Shown piece by piece: positions 44,423 to 53,907 of a stretch of DNA of 64,000 nucleotides (positions are counted from its first letter, which is position 1; every line of letters starts with the position of its first letter). Source of the stretch: Flagellimonas abyssi (lineage in GTDB: Bacteria; Bacteroidota; Bacteroidia; Flavobacteriales; Flavobacteriaceae); NCBI RefSeq assembly GCF_019457905.1, contig NZ_JAHZSV010000012.1:1-64000 (forward strand). The letters run 5' to 3'. Below the pieces are notes generated by a model, which was not told where the DNA came from, searched no databases, and saw nothing but the letters and a program-made list of their open reading frames with translations. Made by a program: the position numbers and the translations under genes.

Positions 44423-44450
44423 AAATTTATTATGCATGCATAATAAATTT
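44423..44450. promoter_or_regulatory. 28-bp perfect palindrome, operator copy 2 (core ATTATGCATGCATAAT)
   Basis: The segment is fully self-complementary over 28 bp, with AAATTT and its mirror at the ends and the 16-bp core at 44429-44444. It covers the -33 region of etfBA and is centred about 73 bp upstream of the predicted start of the PDH gene transcript, so it can act on both divergent genes. The core is repeated at 24580-24595. Confidence 0.8.
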
Positions 44451-44498
44451 TGTTCTTTTTTTTGGATTTTGGTCAGGCGAGTTTCGGGTAGTTTTTGC

Positions 44499-44506
44499 TA
44501 TTTTTG
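44499..44506 (+). promoter_or_regulatory. Candidate -7 element (TATTTTTG) for the PDH E1 beta gene
   Basis: TATTTTTG fits TANNTTTG 41 bp before the ATG at 44548. No well-spaced -33 TTG was found. Confidence 0.5.
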
Positions 44507-44547
44507 CTTGCGTTTTTAAGCAGACTATAAATATTTAGTACGATTCA

Positions 44548-45525
44548 ATGAAAACATTACAGTTTAGGGAGGCAATAGCCGAGGCTATGTCCGAAGAAAT
44601 GCGAAGAGATGATACCATTTATTTGATGGGCGAGGAGGTGGCCGAGTATAACGGTGCTTACAAGGCCTCCAAAGGCATGTTGGATGAGTTCGGACCGGAG
44701 CGTGTATTGGATACCCCGATTTCAGAACTTGGTTTTGCCGGTATCGGTGTTGGTTCTGCAATGAACGGCAATAGGCCCATTATAGAATTTATGACATTCA
44801 ACTTCTCCTTGGTGGGAATTGACCAAATTATAAACAACGCTGCCAAGATCCGTCAGATGTCCGGTGGGCAGTTCAATTGTCCTATCGTATTTAGAGGTCC
44901 TACGGCTTCTGCGGGACAGTTGGCCGCAACGCACTCCCAAGCTTTTGAAAGCTGGTTTGCAAACACTCCGGGACTCAAGGTAGTGGTTCCATCGAACCCT
45001 GCGGATGCCAAAGGTTTGTTGAAATCCGCAATCCGTGATGATGACCCTGTAATTTTTATGGAATCAGAGCAAATGTACGGTGACAAGGGTGAGGTGCCCG
45101 AAGGAGAGTACACCATTCCATTGGGTGTTGCGGATATCAAAAGAGAAGGTACCGATGTGACCATAGTTTCCTTTGGAAAAATCATTAAAGAAGCCTATAA
45201 GGCGGCGGATGAATTGGAAAAAGAGGGCATCAGCTGTGAAATCATTGATTTGAGAACGGTTCGTCCCATGGATCATGATGCTATTCTTACTTCGGTAAAG
45301 AAAACCAATAGGATGGTAATCTTGGAAGAAGCTTGGCCTTTTGGTAACGTGGCCACTGAAATTATCTATCACGTACAGGATAAAGCTTTCGACTATTTGG
45401 ATGCACCTATCGTGAAATTGAACACAGCAGATACCCCTGCACCATACTCTCCGGTACTTTTGGCGGAGTGGTTACCAAACCACGAAGATGTCATTAAAGC
45501 TGTTAAGAAAGTGTTATATAAGTAA
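44548..45525 (+). CDS. pdhB: Pyruvate dehydrogenase complex E1 component, beta subunit
   Basis: 325 residues with LQFREAIAEAMSEEMRRDDTIYLMGEEVAEYNGAYKASKGMLDEFGPERV, the typical start of PDH E1 beta, and the later GPTASAGQLAATHSQAFESWFANTPGLKVV and YGDKGEVPEGEYTIPLG blocks. It works with E1 alpha to decarboxylate pyruvate using thiamine diphosphate. The alpha and E2 genes are not adjacent here. A terminator follows, so it is transcribed alone. Confidence 0.95.
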   Translation: MKTLQFREAIAEAMSEEMRRDDTIYLMGEEVAEYNGAYKASKGMLDEFGPERVLDTPISELGFAGIGVGSAMNGNRPIIEFMTFNFSLVGIDQIINNAAKIRQMSGGQFNCPIVFRGPTASAGQLAATHSQAFESWFANTPGLKVVVPSNPADAKGLLKSAIRDDDPVIFMESEQMYGDKGEVPEGEYTIPLGVADIKREGTDVTIVSFGKIIKEAYKAADELEKEGISCEIIDLRTVRPMDHDAILTSVKKTNRMVILEEAWPFGNVATEIIYHVQDKAFDYLDAPIVKLNTADTPAPYSPVLLAEWLPNHEDVIKAVKKVLYK

Positions 45526-45549
45526 TAGAAACATATTTTAAGGTATATT

Positions 45550-45580
45550 AGCCCCGTCAATTTTATTGACGGGGCTATAT
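45550..45580 (+). terminator. Terminator after pdhB
   Basis: AGCCCCGTCAA (45550-45560) pairs perfectly with TTGACGGGGCT (45566-45576), 5-nt loop, followed by an AT-rich tail with few consecutive T residues. Confidence 0.8.
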
Positions 45581-45687
45581 TATTTAGGGAACATTTTTTT
45601 GATTAGAAATTACTTTGAACCAAATTTGACCTGAGTTAAATGGGAACTAGCAGTTGTGCTGTTCCACAATGTCCCACATACTTGCCT

Positions 45688-48183
45688 ATGAAAAGATTCT
45701 TTTCTGTTTTTTTCCTGATTTTTACAGTTTGTGTCAGTGCGCAGACCAAAATAGAAGGGATAGTTTCCGATGACACGGGAATGCCGATTGCCTTTGCCAA
45801 CATCATTTTTGTAAACTCTTCTGAGGGAACCATTACCAACGACAACGGTAGGTTTTATATGGAATCCGATGAGACCTATGATGCCATCAAAGTGTCCTTT
45901 ATCGGTTATGAGACCAAGGAAATTCCGTTGGGGCAAAAGGTGAACTACAATATGGAAATCGTGCTGACCGAATCTGCTGAACAGCTTCAGGAAGTGGTGG
46001 TGTACACTGGAAAGCAATCCAAAAAGAACAATCCGGCCATAGATATTTTACGCAAGATTTGGGCGAAGAAGCGGGAGAACGGGGTGCGTAAATTCAAGCA
46101 GTACCAATATGATAAATATGAGAAAATCGAGTTTGATCTGAACACTATCGATAGCGCTTTGATCAAAAGCAAACTATTCAAAGGGCTCGAATTTATGTTC
46201 GAAGACCTGGATACGTCTCGAATCACAGGAAAAACCTATCTGCCCATGTTCTTGAGCGAATCTTTTTCCAAAGTATATGGCGACAATGTGCTCGATAGGG
46301 AGAAAGAAGATGTACTCGGCAACAAAAACTCAGGTTTTAGCGGTAATCAGGCGATAACAGCCTTCGTGGAAGACCTCTATTCCGATTACGATATCTACAA
46401 TAATTACCTCAAGTTTTTTGATAAGAGCTTTACCAGTCCGTTGTCCAAAACGGGGATAGATGTCTATAACTATGTGCTGTCCGACAGTACCTATATTGAT
46501 GATAAGTGGTGCTACAATATTATTTATTACCCACGTCGCAAGAACGAACTAACCTTTAAAGGTGATTTTTGGGTAAACGATACCACTTTCGCTATCAAAA
46601 AAATCAACTTGCAGGTTACCAAAAGCGCTAACATTAACTGGGTGAAGGAGATTTATATTGAACAGGATTTTGAGGTGGTCAACGATTCTGTTTTTCTCTT
46701 GAAACGGGATTATATGCTGAGCGATTTTAGTTTTTCCAAAAAAGAGGAATCTCGCGGTGTCTACGGAAAACGTACTACCGTTTTTGATAACTACAACTTT
46801 AACAATCCAAGACCCGAAGATTTTTACAAGGCCGTTTCCGACCCATACGACCCACGGGTGTTCTCTCAGGATAGTATTTTCTGGGAAAATGCCCGTTTGG
46901 AACGTTTGAACGAAGACGAATCCGGAATCTTCAAACTGCTGGATACTTTAAAAACAGTGCCCAAGTTCCGAACCTATTACGATATTGTCAGTATTCTAGG
47001 GTCAGGTTACGTCGAAATCGATAAATGGAATATCGACATCGGGGATATCTATAGCACTTTTGGCTATAATGATGCCGAAGGGATTCGTCTAAGAGGCGGT
47101 GCCCGGACCTATTTTGGCCAGAATGATCTTTGGCGATTGGAAGGTTATATGGCCTATGGCTTCAACGATAAAAAATTCAAGCACGGATTTTCAGGAAAGT
47201 TTTTGTTGGATCGAAAGAACCGTTTGATCATTTCAGGAGGAAATAGACGGGACATAGAGCAATTAGGACTCAGTTTAACGAGTACCAACGATGTAATGGG
47301 CAGGAGTATTGCCTCTTCATCCTTGGTAACCGTAGGTTCCAACGATCGCTTGACCAATATCAATCTTTCCACATTGAACGTGGAAATGGAACCTGTAAAG
47401 AATTTTAGAATTGATGTTGGTGGCTCGTTCAGAACCCTTAGTTCGGCATTGCCAGATGCTTTTAGCCTGGATTATGTAGATCCAAACTCACTTTCAGGAA
47501 TTTCATCGGAAATAAAACAGTTCGACCTTACTACCACATTGATCTATACCCCTGGTAAACGGACTATTGGTTATGGCGTGGAACGATCTAACATCAATGA
47601 TGATTATAGCACACTTGTATTAAAATATACCAAAGGGCTGGATGGTTTTCTGGAAAGTGATTTTGATTACGAGAAAATCCAATTTTCCTATCAGCAACCA
47701 TGGCAAATAGGTGGTTTTGGTAGGTTAACAAGTACTGTGGAACTAGGGAAGACCTTTGGGGCAGTGCCGCTGGGGCTCTTGAGTGTGATTCCCGGTAACC
47801 AGACCCTTTTTTCACTTTATAATGTATTTCCCAATCTGGATTTCTACGAATTTGTGACCGATACGTACGCCACTGTGCATCTGGAACACAACTTCAACGG
47901 TCGTTTGTTTTCAAGAATTCCATTGTTGCGAAAGCTGAATCTAAGGGAGATAGTGGGGGTGAGAGGAGCTTGGGGACAATTATCCGAAGAGAATATTGCA
48001 CTTAGCGCGCCTACCAACATTCCTTTAATGGCACCGGAGGATCAGGTGTATTGGGAATATTCTTTAGGTGTGGGCAACATTTTTAAAATACTTCGGATAG
48101 ATTTCAACTTCCGTGGCAATTACCTCGAAAATCCAGATGCACGTGCTTTTGGGATTACAGGTACCTTCGGGTTTAATTTTTAA
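45688..48183 (+). CDS. DUF5686 and carboxypeptidase-like regulatory domain outer-membrane protein
   Basis: 831 residues from the ATG at 45688, where a signal peptide begins (MKRFFSVFFLIFTVCVSAQ); an earlier in-frame ATG at 45640 would put 16 polar residues before it. Residues 22-110 are a carboxypeptidase-D-like regulatory (CarboxypepD_reg-like) domain, for example IEGIVSDDTGMPIAFANIIF. The rest is DUF5686, ending in alternating strands and a final phenylalanine (GITGTFGFNF), as in outer-membrane barrels. Function unknown; TonB-type receptor-like plug or export role is speculative. Confidence 0.88.
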   Translation: MKRFFSVFFLIFTVCVSAQTKIEGIVSDDTGMPIAFANIIFVNSSEGTITNDNGRFYMESDETYDAIKVSFIGYETKEIPLGQKVNYNMEIVLTESAEQLQEVVVYTGKQSKKNNPAIDILRKIWAKKRENGVRKFKQYQYDKYEKIEFDLNTIDSALIKSKLFKGLEFMFEDLDTSRITGKTYLPMFLSESFSKVYGDNVLDREKEDVLGNKNSGFSGNQAITAFVEDLYSDYDIYNNYLKFFDKSFTSPLSKTGIDVYNYVLSDSTYIDDKWCYNIIYYPRRKNELTFKGDFWVNDTTFAIKKINLQVTKSANINWVKEIYIEQDFEVVNDSVFLLKRDYMLSDFSFSKKEESRGVYGKRTTVFDNYNFNNPRPEDFYKAVSDPYDPRVFSQDSIFWENARLERLNEDESGIFKLLDTLKTVPKFRTYYDIVSILGSGYVEIDKWNIDIGDIYSTFGYNDAEGIRLRGGARTYFGQNDLWRLEGYMAYGFNDKKFKHGFSGKFLLDRKNRLIISGGNRRDIEQLGLSLTSTNDVMGRSIASSSLVTVGSNDRLTNINLSTLNVEMEPVKNFRIDVGGSFRTLSSALPDAFSLDYVDPNSLSGISSEIKQFDLTTTLIYTPGKRTIGYGVERSNINDDYSTLVLKYTKGLDGFLESDFDYEKIQFSYQQPWQIGGFGRLTSTVELGKTFGAVPLGLLSVIPGNQTLFSLYNVFPNLDFYEFVTDTYATVHLEHNFNGRLFSRIPLLRKLNLREIVGVRGAWGQLSEENIALSAPTNIPLMAPEDQVYWEYSLGVGNIFKILRIDFNFRGNYLENPDARAFGITGTFGFNF

Positions 48184-48230
48184 TTCAAAGGAAACCTGTG
48201 ATTTATGTGGTCTATTCCAGTAATACTGGT

Positions 48231-48238
48231 TATTTTTG
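48231..48238 (+). promoter_or_regulatory. Candidate -7 element (TATTTTTG) for ppa
   Basis: TATTTTTG fits TANNTTTG 22 bp before the chosen ATG at 48261, supporting that start over one at 48198. Confidence 0.5.
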
Positions 48239-48260
48239 CAGCATAAATTATATCACTAAC

Positions 48261-48788
48261 ATGTCTAAAAAACCACGTATTACCTTCGATGTACTTGTAG
48301 AAATTCCAAAAGGTAGCAGGAACAAGTACGAATACGACTTCACCCTCAACAAAATTCGATTCGACAGAACCCTTTTTTCTTCAATGATGTATCCTGGAGA
48401 CTATGGTTTCATTCCGGAGACCTTGGCCTTGGACGGGGACCCATTGGACGTTTTGGTTCTTTGTACCGAACCCACATATCCCATGGTCGTTGTAGAAGTA
48501 AAACCTGTTGGGGTTTTCCATATGACCGATGAAAAAGGACCGGATGAAAAAATCATCTGTGTTCCTGTTTCTGACCCTATCTGGAGTAAAAGGGACGATA
48601 TCAGCGAATTGAATCCCCATCGATTAAAAGAGATCGAACATTTCTTTCAAGTATATAAAGATTTGGAAGAGAAGAAAGTAGACACAGGCGGTTGGGGAGA
48701 TGTAAATGAGGCCATACAAATTTACCATGAGTGTGTTCAACGCTATGAAGATAGCGACCACAAAAAAAGAAGGGCTTATACCATATAG
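48261..48788 (+). CDS. ppa: Inorganic pyrophosphatase, soluble family I
   Basis: 175 residues starting MSKKPRITFDVLVEIPKGSRNKYEYDF. The metal-binding signature DGDPLDVLVLC (three aspartates) and the earlier PGDYGFIPETLALDG are intact. It hydrolyses cytoplasmic pyrophosphate. A membrane-bound pyrophosphatase gene follows 117 bp later behind a terminator, giving two independent PPi-consuming enzymes side by side. Confidence 0.96.
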   Translation: MSKKPRITFDVLVEIPKGSRNKYEYDFTLNKIRFDRTLFSSMMYPGDYGFIPETLALDGDPLDVLVLCTEPTYPMVVVEVKPVGVFHMTDEKGPDEKIICVPVSDPIWSKRDDISELNPHRLKEIEHFFQVYKDLEEKKVDTGGWGDVNEAIQIYHECVQRYEDSDHKKRRAYTI

Positions 48789-48810
48789 ATTACATAAATA
48801 TAACTTTAAA

Positions 48811-48848
48811 AAAATGCGCTTTTAATAATTAAAGGCGCATTTTTTTTA
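48811..48848 (+). terminator. Terminator between ppa and the membrane pyrophosphatase gene
   Basis: ATGCGC (48814-48819) pairs with GCGCAT (48835-48840), extended inward by TTT/AAA and outward by AAA/TTT, then seven or more T residues. Confidence 0.85.
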
Positions 48849-48904
48849 TTACTTCGTATTTTACTACATTAGCTGGCATTAAAAAATTCTAAACTATCTA
48901 ACCT

Positions 48905-51307
48905 ATGGATTTAATCGTAAAATTTTTGCCAGTATTTGGTGTCTTGGGCCTTCTTTATGTATTTATCAAGAACATGTGGATTTCCAAACAAGAGGTCGGT
49001 ACCGAAAAGATGGCAAGAATAGCCAAGAATATTGCCGATGGGGCAATGTCCTTTTTAAAAGCCGAGTATAAAATATTAGGCATCTTCGTGGTTTGTGTGG
49101 CCGTGCTGCTCTTCTTTAAAGGAAGTAACGAAGCTGGTTCCAATGGTATGGTGGCCGTTTCCTTTATTGTGGGGGCCATCTGTTCCGCCCTAGCTGGGTT
49201 TATTGGAATGAAGGTTGCTACTAAAGCCAATGTGCGTACAACCAATGCAGCAAGAACATCATTGGGCAAAGCGCTCGAAGTAGCCTTTGCCGGTGGGGCA
49301 GTCATGGGCCTCGGTGTAGTTGGTCTAGGAGTGTTGGGGCTGAGCGGACTCTTCATGATCTACAGTGGTCAAGGTTGGGAAATCGCCGAAGTGTTGAACG
49401 TACTCTCCGGTTTCTCGCTAGGGGCTTCATCCATAGCATTGTTTGCCCGTGTGGGTGGAGGTATCTACACCAAGGCGGCCGATGTTGGTGCCGATTTGGT
49501 CGGAAAGGTCGAAGCGGGGATTCCCGAAGACCACCCGCTGAACCCTGCAACCATTGCCGACAATGTTGGCGATAATGTTGGGGACGTTGCCGGTATGGGA
49601 GCTGACCTTTTTGAATCTTACGTAGGTTCTATTATTGGTACAATGGTATTGGGCGCCGTGTTTGCCGGGTTGCCCGAATTCCAAAATGCGTTCGATGGCC
49701 TTGGAGCCGTTTACTTGCCGTTGGCATTGGCAGCAGTCGGAATTGTGATGTCCATTATAGGCACTTTTTTTGTAAGGGTAAAGGATGGTGGAAATCCACA
49801 GACTGCCTTGAATATTGGTGAATTTGGATCAGCAGGTTTGATGTTGATCGCTTCCTACTTTATAATTACAGGAATGTTGCCTGAGTCATGGATCGAAGGT
49901 GGAAAGGAATTTACTTCAATGGGAGTATTCTGGGCAACTATTGCTGGTCTTGTGGCCGGATTATTGGTTGGTAAAGTAACAGAATATTACACAGGAACCG
50001 GAACAAAGCCGGTGAATTCCATAGTGCGACAGTCAGAAACTGGAGCGGCAACCAATATCATTGCCGGTCTTGGAGTAGGAATGATGTCCACAGCCATTCC
50101 AATTATATTGATTGCAGCGGCCATATTGGTTTCCCATCATTTTGCAGGATTGTACGGAATTGCAATCGCCGCTGTGGGAATGTTGGCCAATACAGGTATC
50201 CAATTGGCTGTTGATGCCTACGGACCTATTTCGGATAACGCAGGTGGTATCGCCGAAATGGCGGAACTTCCTAGTGAAGTTCGTGAAAGAACGGACAAAT
50301 TGGATGCTGTAGGAAACACTACCGCAGCAATTGGTAAAGGGTTTGCTATTGCGTCCGCAGCATTGACCGCATTGGCGCTTTTTGCAGCCTTTATGAAGAC
50401 GGCCGGAGTTACATCGATTGATGTATCCCAACCCGATATTATGGCCGGACTCCTGCTCGGAGGTATGTTGCCATTTGTATTTTCCGCACTATCCATGAAC
50501 GCCGTAGGTAGGGCTGCCATGGCCATGATCGAAGAGGTGCGTCGACAGTTCAGGGATATTCCACAGTTGAAAGCGGCCTTGGAGGTGATGCGAAAATATG
50601 ATTCCGATATTTCGAAAGCAACTGTCGAGGACAGAAAGATATTTGATGCTGCCGATGGTTTGGCAGAATATGAAAAATGTGTGGCCATTTCAACACAGGC
50701 TTCCATAAAAGAAATGGTATTGCCGGGATTGTTGGCCATTGCCGTTCCTGTGGCCATTGGTTTTATAGGCGGTGCTGAGATGTTGGGCGGACTTTTGGCA
50801 GGAGTGACCACAGCAGGTGTGCTTATGGCCATATTCCAATCTAACGCTGGTGGTGCATGGGATAATGCCAAAAAGACCATCGAAAGTGAAGGCCGTAAAG
50901 GTAGTGATGCACATAAAGCCGCAGTGGTAGGTGATACCGTAGGTGATCCTTTTAAGGATACTTCCGGTCCTTCTTTAAATATTTTGCTTAAATTGATGTC
51001 CGTAGTTGCTTTGGTAATTGCTCCCAGTTTGGTAAGTCTTTCTCCTACTGATGGGGTTGGCATTACAAAAGAGGATGGTACCATGATCACCATTACCGAA
51101 GAGGGGATGAAAGAAACCAGAGCGATTGCAAAAGAAATCCGTGTAGAAATCAGCAATACTACGGATGGTGGATATAAGGCCGTTGTTACATCAAGTACGA
51201 ACGAAAACGGAGAAGTTGTTGAAGAAACGAAAGAACTGATGGCCGATTCGAAAGAGGAATTGGAGAAAAAAATACAAGAATATAAGAGTGCTGAGGCAAA
51301 GAATTAG
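48905..51307 (+). CDS. hppA: Membrane-bound ion-translocating pyrophosphatase (K+-dependent type) with C-terminal tail
   Basis: 800 residues, longer than the usual 660-730. About 16 membrane spans with the pyrophosphate-binding [35 protein letters not shown] and the second acidic set [22 protein letters not shown]. At residues 470-479 [10 protein letters not shown] carries alanine where K+-independent enzymes have lysine, which places it in the K+-dependent group; H+ versus Na+ transport cannot be decided here. After the last span (about residue 713) an extra soluble tail of about 87 charged residues follows, probably periplasmic by topology of the family. Confidence 0.95.
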   Translation: MDLIVKFLPVFGVLGLLYVFIKNMWISKQEVGTEKMARIAKNIADGAMSFLKAEYKILGIFVVCVAVLLFFKGSNEAGSNGMVAVSFIVGAICSALAGFIGMKVATKANVRTTNAARTSLGKALEVAFAGGAVMGLGVVGLGVLGLSGLFMIYSGQGWEIAEVLNVLSGFSLGASSIALFARVGGGIYTKAADVGADLVGKVEAGIPEDHPLNPATIADNVGDNVGDVAGMGADLFESYVGSIIGTMVLGAVFAGLPEFQNAFDGLGAVYLPLALAAVGIVMSIIGTFFVRVKDGGNPQTALNIGEFGSAGLMLIASYFIITGMLPESWIEGGKEFTSMGVFWATIAGLVAGLLVGKVTEYYTGTGTKPVNSIVRQSETGAATNIIAGLGVGMMSTAIPIILIAAAILVSHHFAGLYGIAIAAVGMLANTGIQLAVDAYGPISDNAGGIAEMAELPSEVRERTDKLDAVGNTTAAIGKGFAIASAALTALALFAAFMKTAGVTSIDVSQPDIMAGLLLGGMLPFVFSALSMNAVGRAAMAMIEEVRRQFRDIPQLKAALEVMRKYDSDISKATVEDRKIFDAADGLAEYEKCVAISTQASIKEMVLPGLLAIAVPVAIGFIGGAEMLGGLLAGVTTAGVLMAIFQSNAGGAWDNAKKTIESEGRKGSDAHKAAVVGDTVGDPFKDTSGPSLNILLKLMSVVALVIAPSLVSLSPTDGVGITKEDGTMITITEEGMKETRAIAKEIRVEISNTTDGGYKAVVTSSTNENGEVVEETKELMADSKEELEKKIQEYKSAEAKN

Positions 51308-51332
51308 CTCTCGCTTTACAATAATGAAGCTG

Positions 51333-51365
51333 GAAAAACCACGCCAAACGGCGTGGTTTTTTTAT
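51333..51365. terminator. Bidirectional terminator between hppA and tonB genes
   Basis: AAAAACCACGCC (51334-51345) pairs with GGCGTGGTTTTT (51350-51361) around AAAC, with a T run on the plus side and an A-rich left arm giving T residues on the minus side. Confidence 0.85.
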
Positions 51366-52078
51366 TAATTCAACTTAAACGTTATTGGAATGGAGTAGGG
51401 TACCTTAACTGCAGTGCCACGCTGTTTTCCTGGAATCAACCTTGGTAACTTGGAGATGATTCGGGCCGCTTCGGACTCCAGACTTTCATGTGGTCCCCTT
51501 AGTCTAACATTTCCGATGCTACCATCTGTTTGTACGGTAAACATAACGCTAACCCGTCCTTCAAGACCCATTTCCTGTGCCATTTCCGGGTAACGGAAAT
51601 TTTTTTGAATGTGCTTTAGCATTTGGGACTGAAAACATGCTCGTTTGTCCTTTTCTGTTTTTTCATTCTCGCAACCGGGAAAAACAGGGGCGTTTTCAAT
51701 AAGAACAAAAGGGATTTCTTCGGGAATTTCATCCTCGGCTACAACAACATCTTCAACCTTGGCAATTTCCGTTTCCTGATTGACTTCGTCCGATTTGATA
51801 ACGGTTTCCTCAACCTTTTCATCATCTTCCGCAATTTCAATTTTTGGAGGGGTCTGGATTTCGGGTTTGGGAGGGTCTGGTAGTTTTATTTTTACAATGG
51901 TGGCGTTCTCGGTCAAATCTTCATCAACGTTTTGGCTAACATCCCAGGAATCAGCTTTGTAATAGGTTTTCCATTCCAACGCCAAATAGGCCATCAAAAG
52001 TACGAGCGTCATTCCTACAAAAAAGTAGAGAAGGCTGTTTCGTCTCAAATCAAGTTGTGGATTTTTTTTCGGTTCCAT
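51365..52078 (-). CDS. tonB: TonB family energy transducer
   Basis: 237 residues from the ATG at 52078 (MEPKKNPQLDLRRNSLLYFF); an ATG three codons upstream is equally possible. One membrane span (FFVGMTLVLLMAYLALEW) is followed by a proline/glutamate/lysine-rich periplasmic stretch (IKLPDPPKPEIQTPPKIEI) and a C-terminal TonB domain (MGLEGRVSVMFTVQTDGSIGNVRLRGPH, then VPYSIPITFKLN). It conveys proton-motive energy to outer-membrane receptors. ExbB/ExbD are not adjacent. Confidence 0.92.
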   Translation of the reverse strand: MEPKKNPQLDLRRNSLLYFFVGMTLVLLMAYLALEWKTYYKADSWDVSQNVDEDLTENATIVKIKLPDPPKPEIQTPPKIEIAEDDEKVEETVIKSDEVNQETEIAKVEDVVVAEDEIPEEIPFVLIENAPVFPGCENEKTEKDKRACFQSQMLKHIQKNFRYPEMAQEMGLEGRVSVMFTVQTDGSIGNVRLRGPHESLESEAARIISKLPRLIPGKQRGTAVKVPYSIPITFKLN

Positions 52079-52203
52079 AATTTTCAAATTTTTGGCCTGT
52101 ACAGGCGTAGTTAATAGCTATGGTAAGCTACTTTGAAAATGGACCGAAATAAAACGCCAATGAGTGAACGGGCTATTTGGTTGAGGGAAATGTGTATAAA
52201 ATT

Positions 52204-53472
52204 CTAGTCGATGATAGCTTGGTAGACCAATGCACGTAGTTTTCCGTGATCGTCAAGGTCGTTGGCGGGAATCAATTGTGTGAAATAAACAACGGTCATT
52301 TCTTCTTTCGGATCTACCCAGTAGGTGGAATGGTATGCGCCGCCCCATGCAAACTCACCTTCGGAACCCAATTCTCCCCGTAGGCCCAAATCTTCGACAG
52401 TGGAAAAGCCCAATCCAAAACCTGTGCCTTCCCCGAGCGGAAATGGGAGGTGGTTGGTGGTCATCAATTCTACCGTTTTTGGCGAAATGATACGCTTGCC
52501 GTTAAATTCACCTTTGTTGAGCATCATTTGTAAAAACTTGGTATAGTCCATGGCTGTGCTCAAAAAGCCCGCGCCTCCTGAAAAGCTTTTGCGAGGTCCC
52601 TCTACATAGGCACCTTGACCAACCATGCCTCCAGGATTGGGGGCGCGCTCCAATCCGTTTTCCGTTGCGGAATAAACGGTGGCCAAACGTTCTTTTTTAA
52701 CCAAAGGAAGGTAGAAATGGGTGTCGTCCATACCCAAGGGTTCAAGAATATTCCTTTGTAGGTAAACATCCAGGCTTTCACCGGAAACCACTTCAATCAA
52801 AGCACCAAGGATATCGGTGTTGTAACCGTAAACAAACTGTTTTCTGGGTTGTGCCTCAAAGGGTAATTCTGCCATTCGATTGACCGTTGCTTGAATGGGT
52901 TCATCCCGATCTGCAAAATACCACCCTTGGATGTTGGCTTCTTTCCATAAATCACCGGCAATCCCATATCCATACGAAACCCCAGAGGTGTGGGTGAGCA
53001 AGTCGCGAATGGTGATGGGCCTTTCAGCGTCGACAATGTCGTAAGAACCGTCTTCTTTTTCAACGGCAACCTTAGTTTTCATAAAGGCAGGCATATATTT
53101 TTCAACAGGGTCCGTAATCAACAGCTTGCCCTGTTCTTGAAGTATCATAACCCCGACGCTTACAATGGCCTTGGTTTGGGATGCAATCCTAAAAATGGAG
53201 CCTTCGCTCATTGGAACATTGGTTTCGATATCGTTCTTCCCAAATGACTTCAAATAAGCAATCTTTCCTTTTCGGGCTACAAGAATTGTAGCACCGGGCA
53301 ATTTCCCTTCATCAATATAGTCCTGAAACGTTTGTGACAATCTTTCCAGTCGCTCGGAGGACATGCCAACTTCCTCAGGAGAGACTTTGCCGAGCTGTTG
53401 AGCGCTTACTGTAAATTGTATAAAGAAGTATAAAAGGAAAGTGGAAAATCTCAAAGGAAATGCAGTTTTCAT
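52204..53472 (-). CDS. Serine hydrolase of the beta-lactamase/EstB-like family, exported
   Basis: 422 residues with a signal peptide ending at about residue 24 (QFTVSAQQ). The S-x-x-K motif is S98-Q-T-K101, and the tyrosine motif is Y215-G-Y (QFVYGYNTDILG). LLTHTSGVSYGYG is typical of EstB-type esterases. It may be an esterase or D-aminopeptidase; a true beta-lactamase role is less likely. Unlike the lipoprotein at 1311 it has no lipobox and no C-terminal extra domain. Stand-alone gene. Confidence 0.9.
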   Translation of the reverse strand: MKTAFPLRFSTFLLYFFIQFTVSAQQLGKVSPEEVGMSSERLERLSQTFQDYIDEGKLPGATILVARKGKIAYLKSFGKNDIETNVPMSEGSIFRIASQTKAIVSVGVMILQEQGKLLITDPVEKYMPAFMKTKVAVEKEDGSYDIVDAERPITIRDLLTHTSGVSYGYGIAGDLWKEANIQGWYFADRDEPIQATVNRMAELPFEAQPRKQFVYGYNTDILGALIEVVSGESLDVYLQRNILEPLGMDDTHFYLPLVKKERLATVYSATENGLERAPNPGGMVGQGAYVEGPRKSFSGGAGFLSTAMDYTKFLQMMLNKGEFNGKRIISPKTVELMTTNHLPFPLGEGTGFGLGFSTVEDLGLRGELGSEGEFAWGGAYHSTYWVDPKEEMTVVYFTQLIPANDLDDHGKLRALVYQAIID

Positions 53473-53499
53473 GATGGGTTGAGCAATATGTTTCTTTTA

Positions 53500-53712
53500 T
53501 TATTTCTGAAGTTCCAGAAGTTCCAATGCCTTTTTTAACTCCTCTTGTAATTCATCATAACCGATAATGCGGCCAATACTTACATACTCCAAAAAGTGGG
53601 TCCGTAGATTTTGGTAAAGGGTTTCCTTGATTTGATTTTGCAATTGGATAACCTCCTTGGTCTGTTCCATACTTTCCAATTGCTTGTAAAGTTTTAAAAT
53701 ATCTGAGTTCAT
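53500..53712 (-). CDS. Hypothetical small helical protein
   Basis: 70 residues, MNSDILKLYKQLESMEQTKEVIQLQNQIKETLYQNLRTHFLEYV then SIGRIIGYDELQEELKKALELLELQK, predicted as two or three amphipathic helices. No family recognised. It begins 195 bp after the kinase gene on the same strand and ends 27 bp before the serine hydrolase. The gap 53713-53907 shows no gene. Confidence 0.55.
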   Translation of the reverse strand: MNSDILKLYKQLESMEQTKEVIQLQNQIKETLYQNLRTHFLEYVSIGRIIGYDELQEELKKALELLELQK

Positions 53713-53907
53713 GGTATCAGGTTTTCTTTATTGTTTATTGTCTTTTTGGAATGGATATTGGTCCAATCCATGTAAAAAGAGTATAAATCAAGCAAAATAC
53801 ACCAAATCTTTTGGGAAAATACTTGATGAACTTAAAAAAACGGAAACAATTCAATTTTGAGTTTCAATCTTCTAAACTCTTGATCAAAACAAATATAACG
53901 TTCTGTT

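Noticed and set aside
48198-48260. Upstream start for inorganic pyrophosphatase
   Set aside because: The extra 21 residues are unlike the family and span the predicted promoter.
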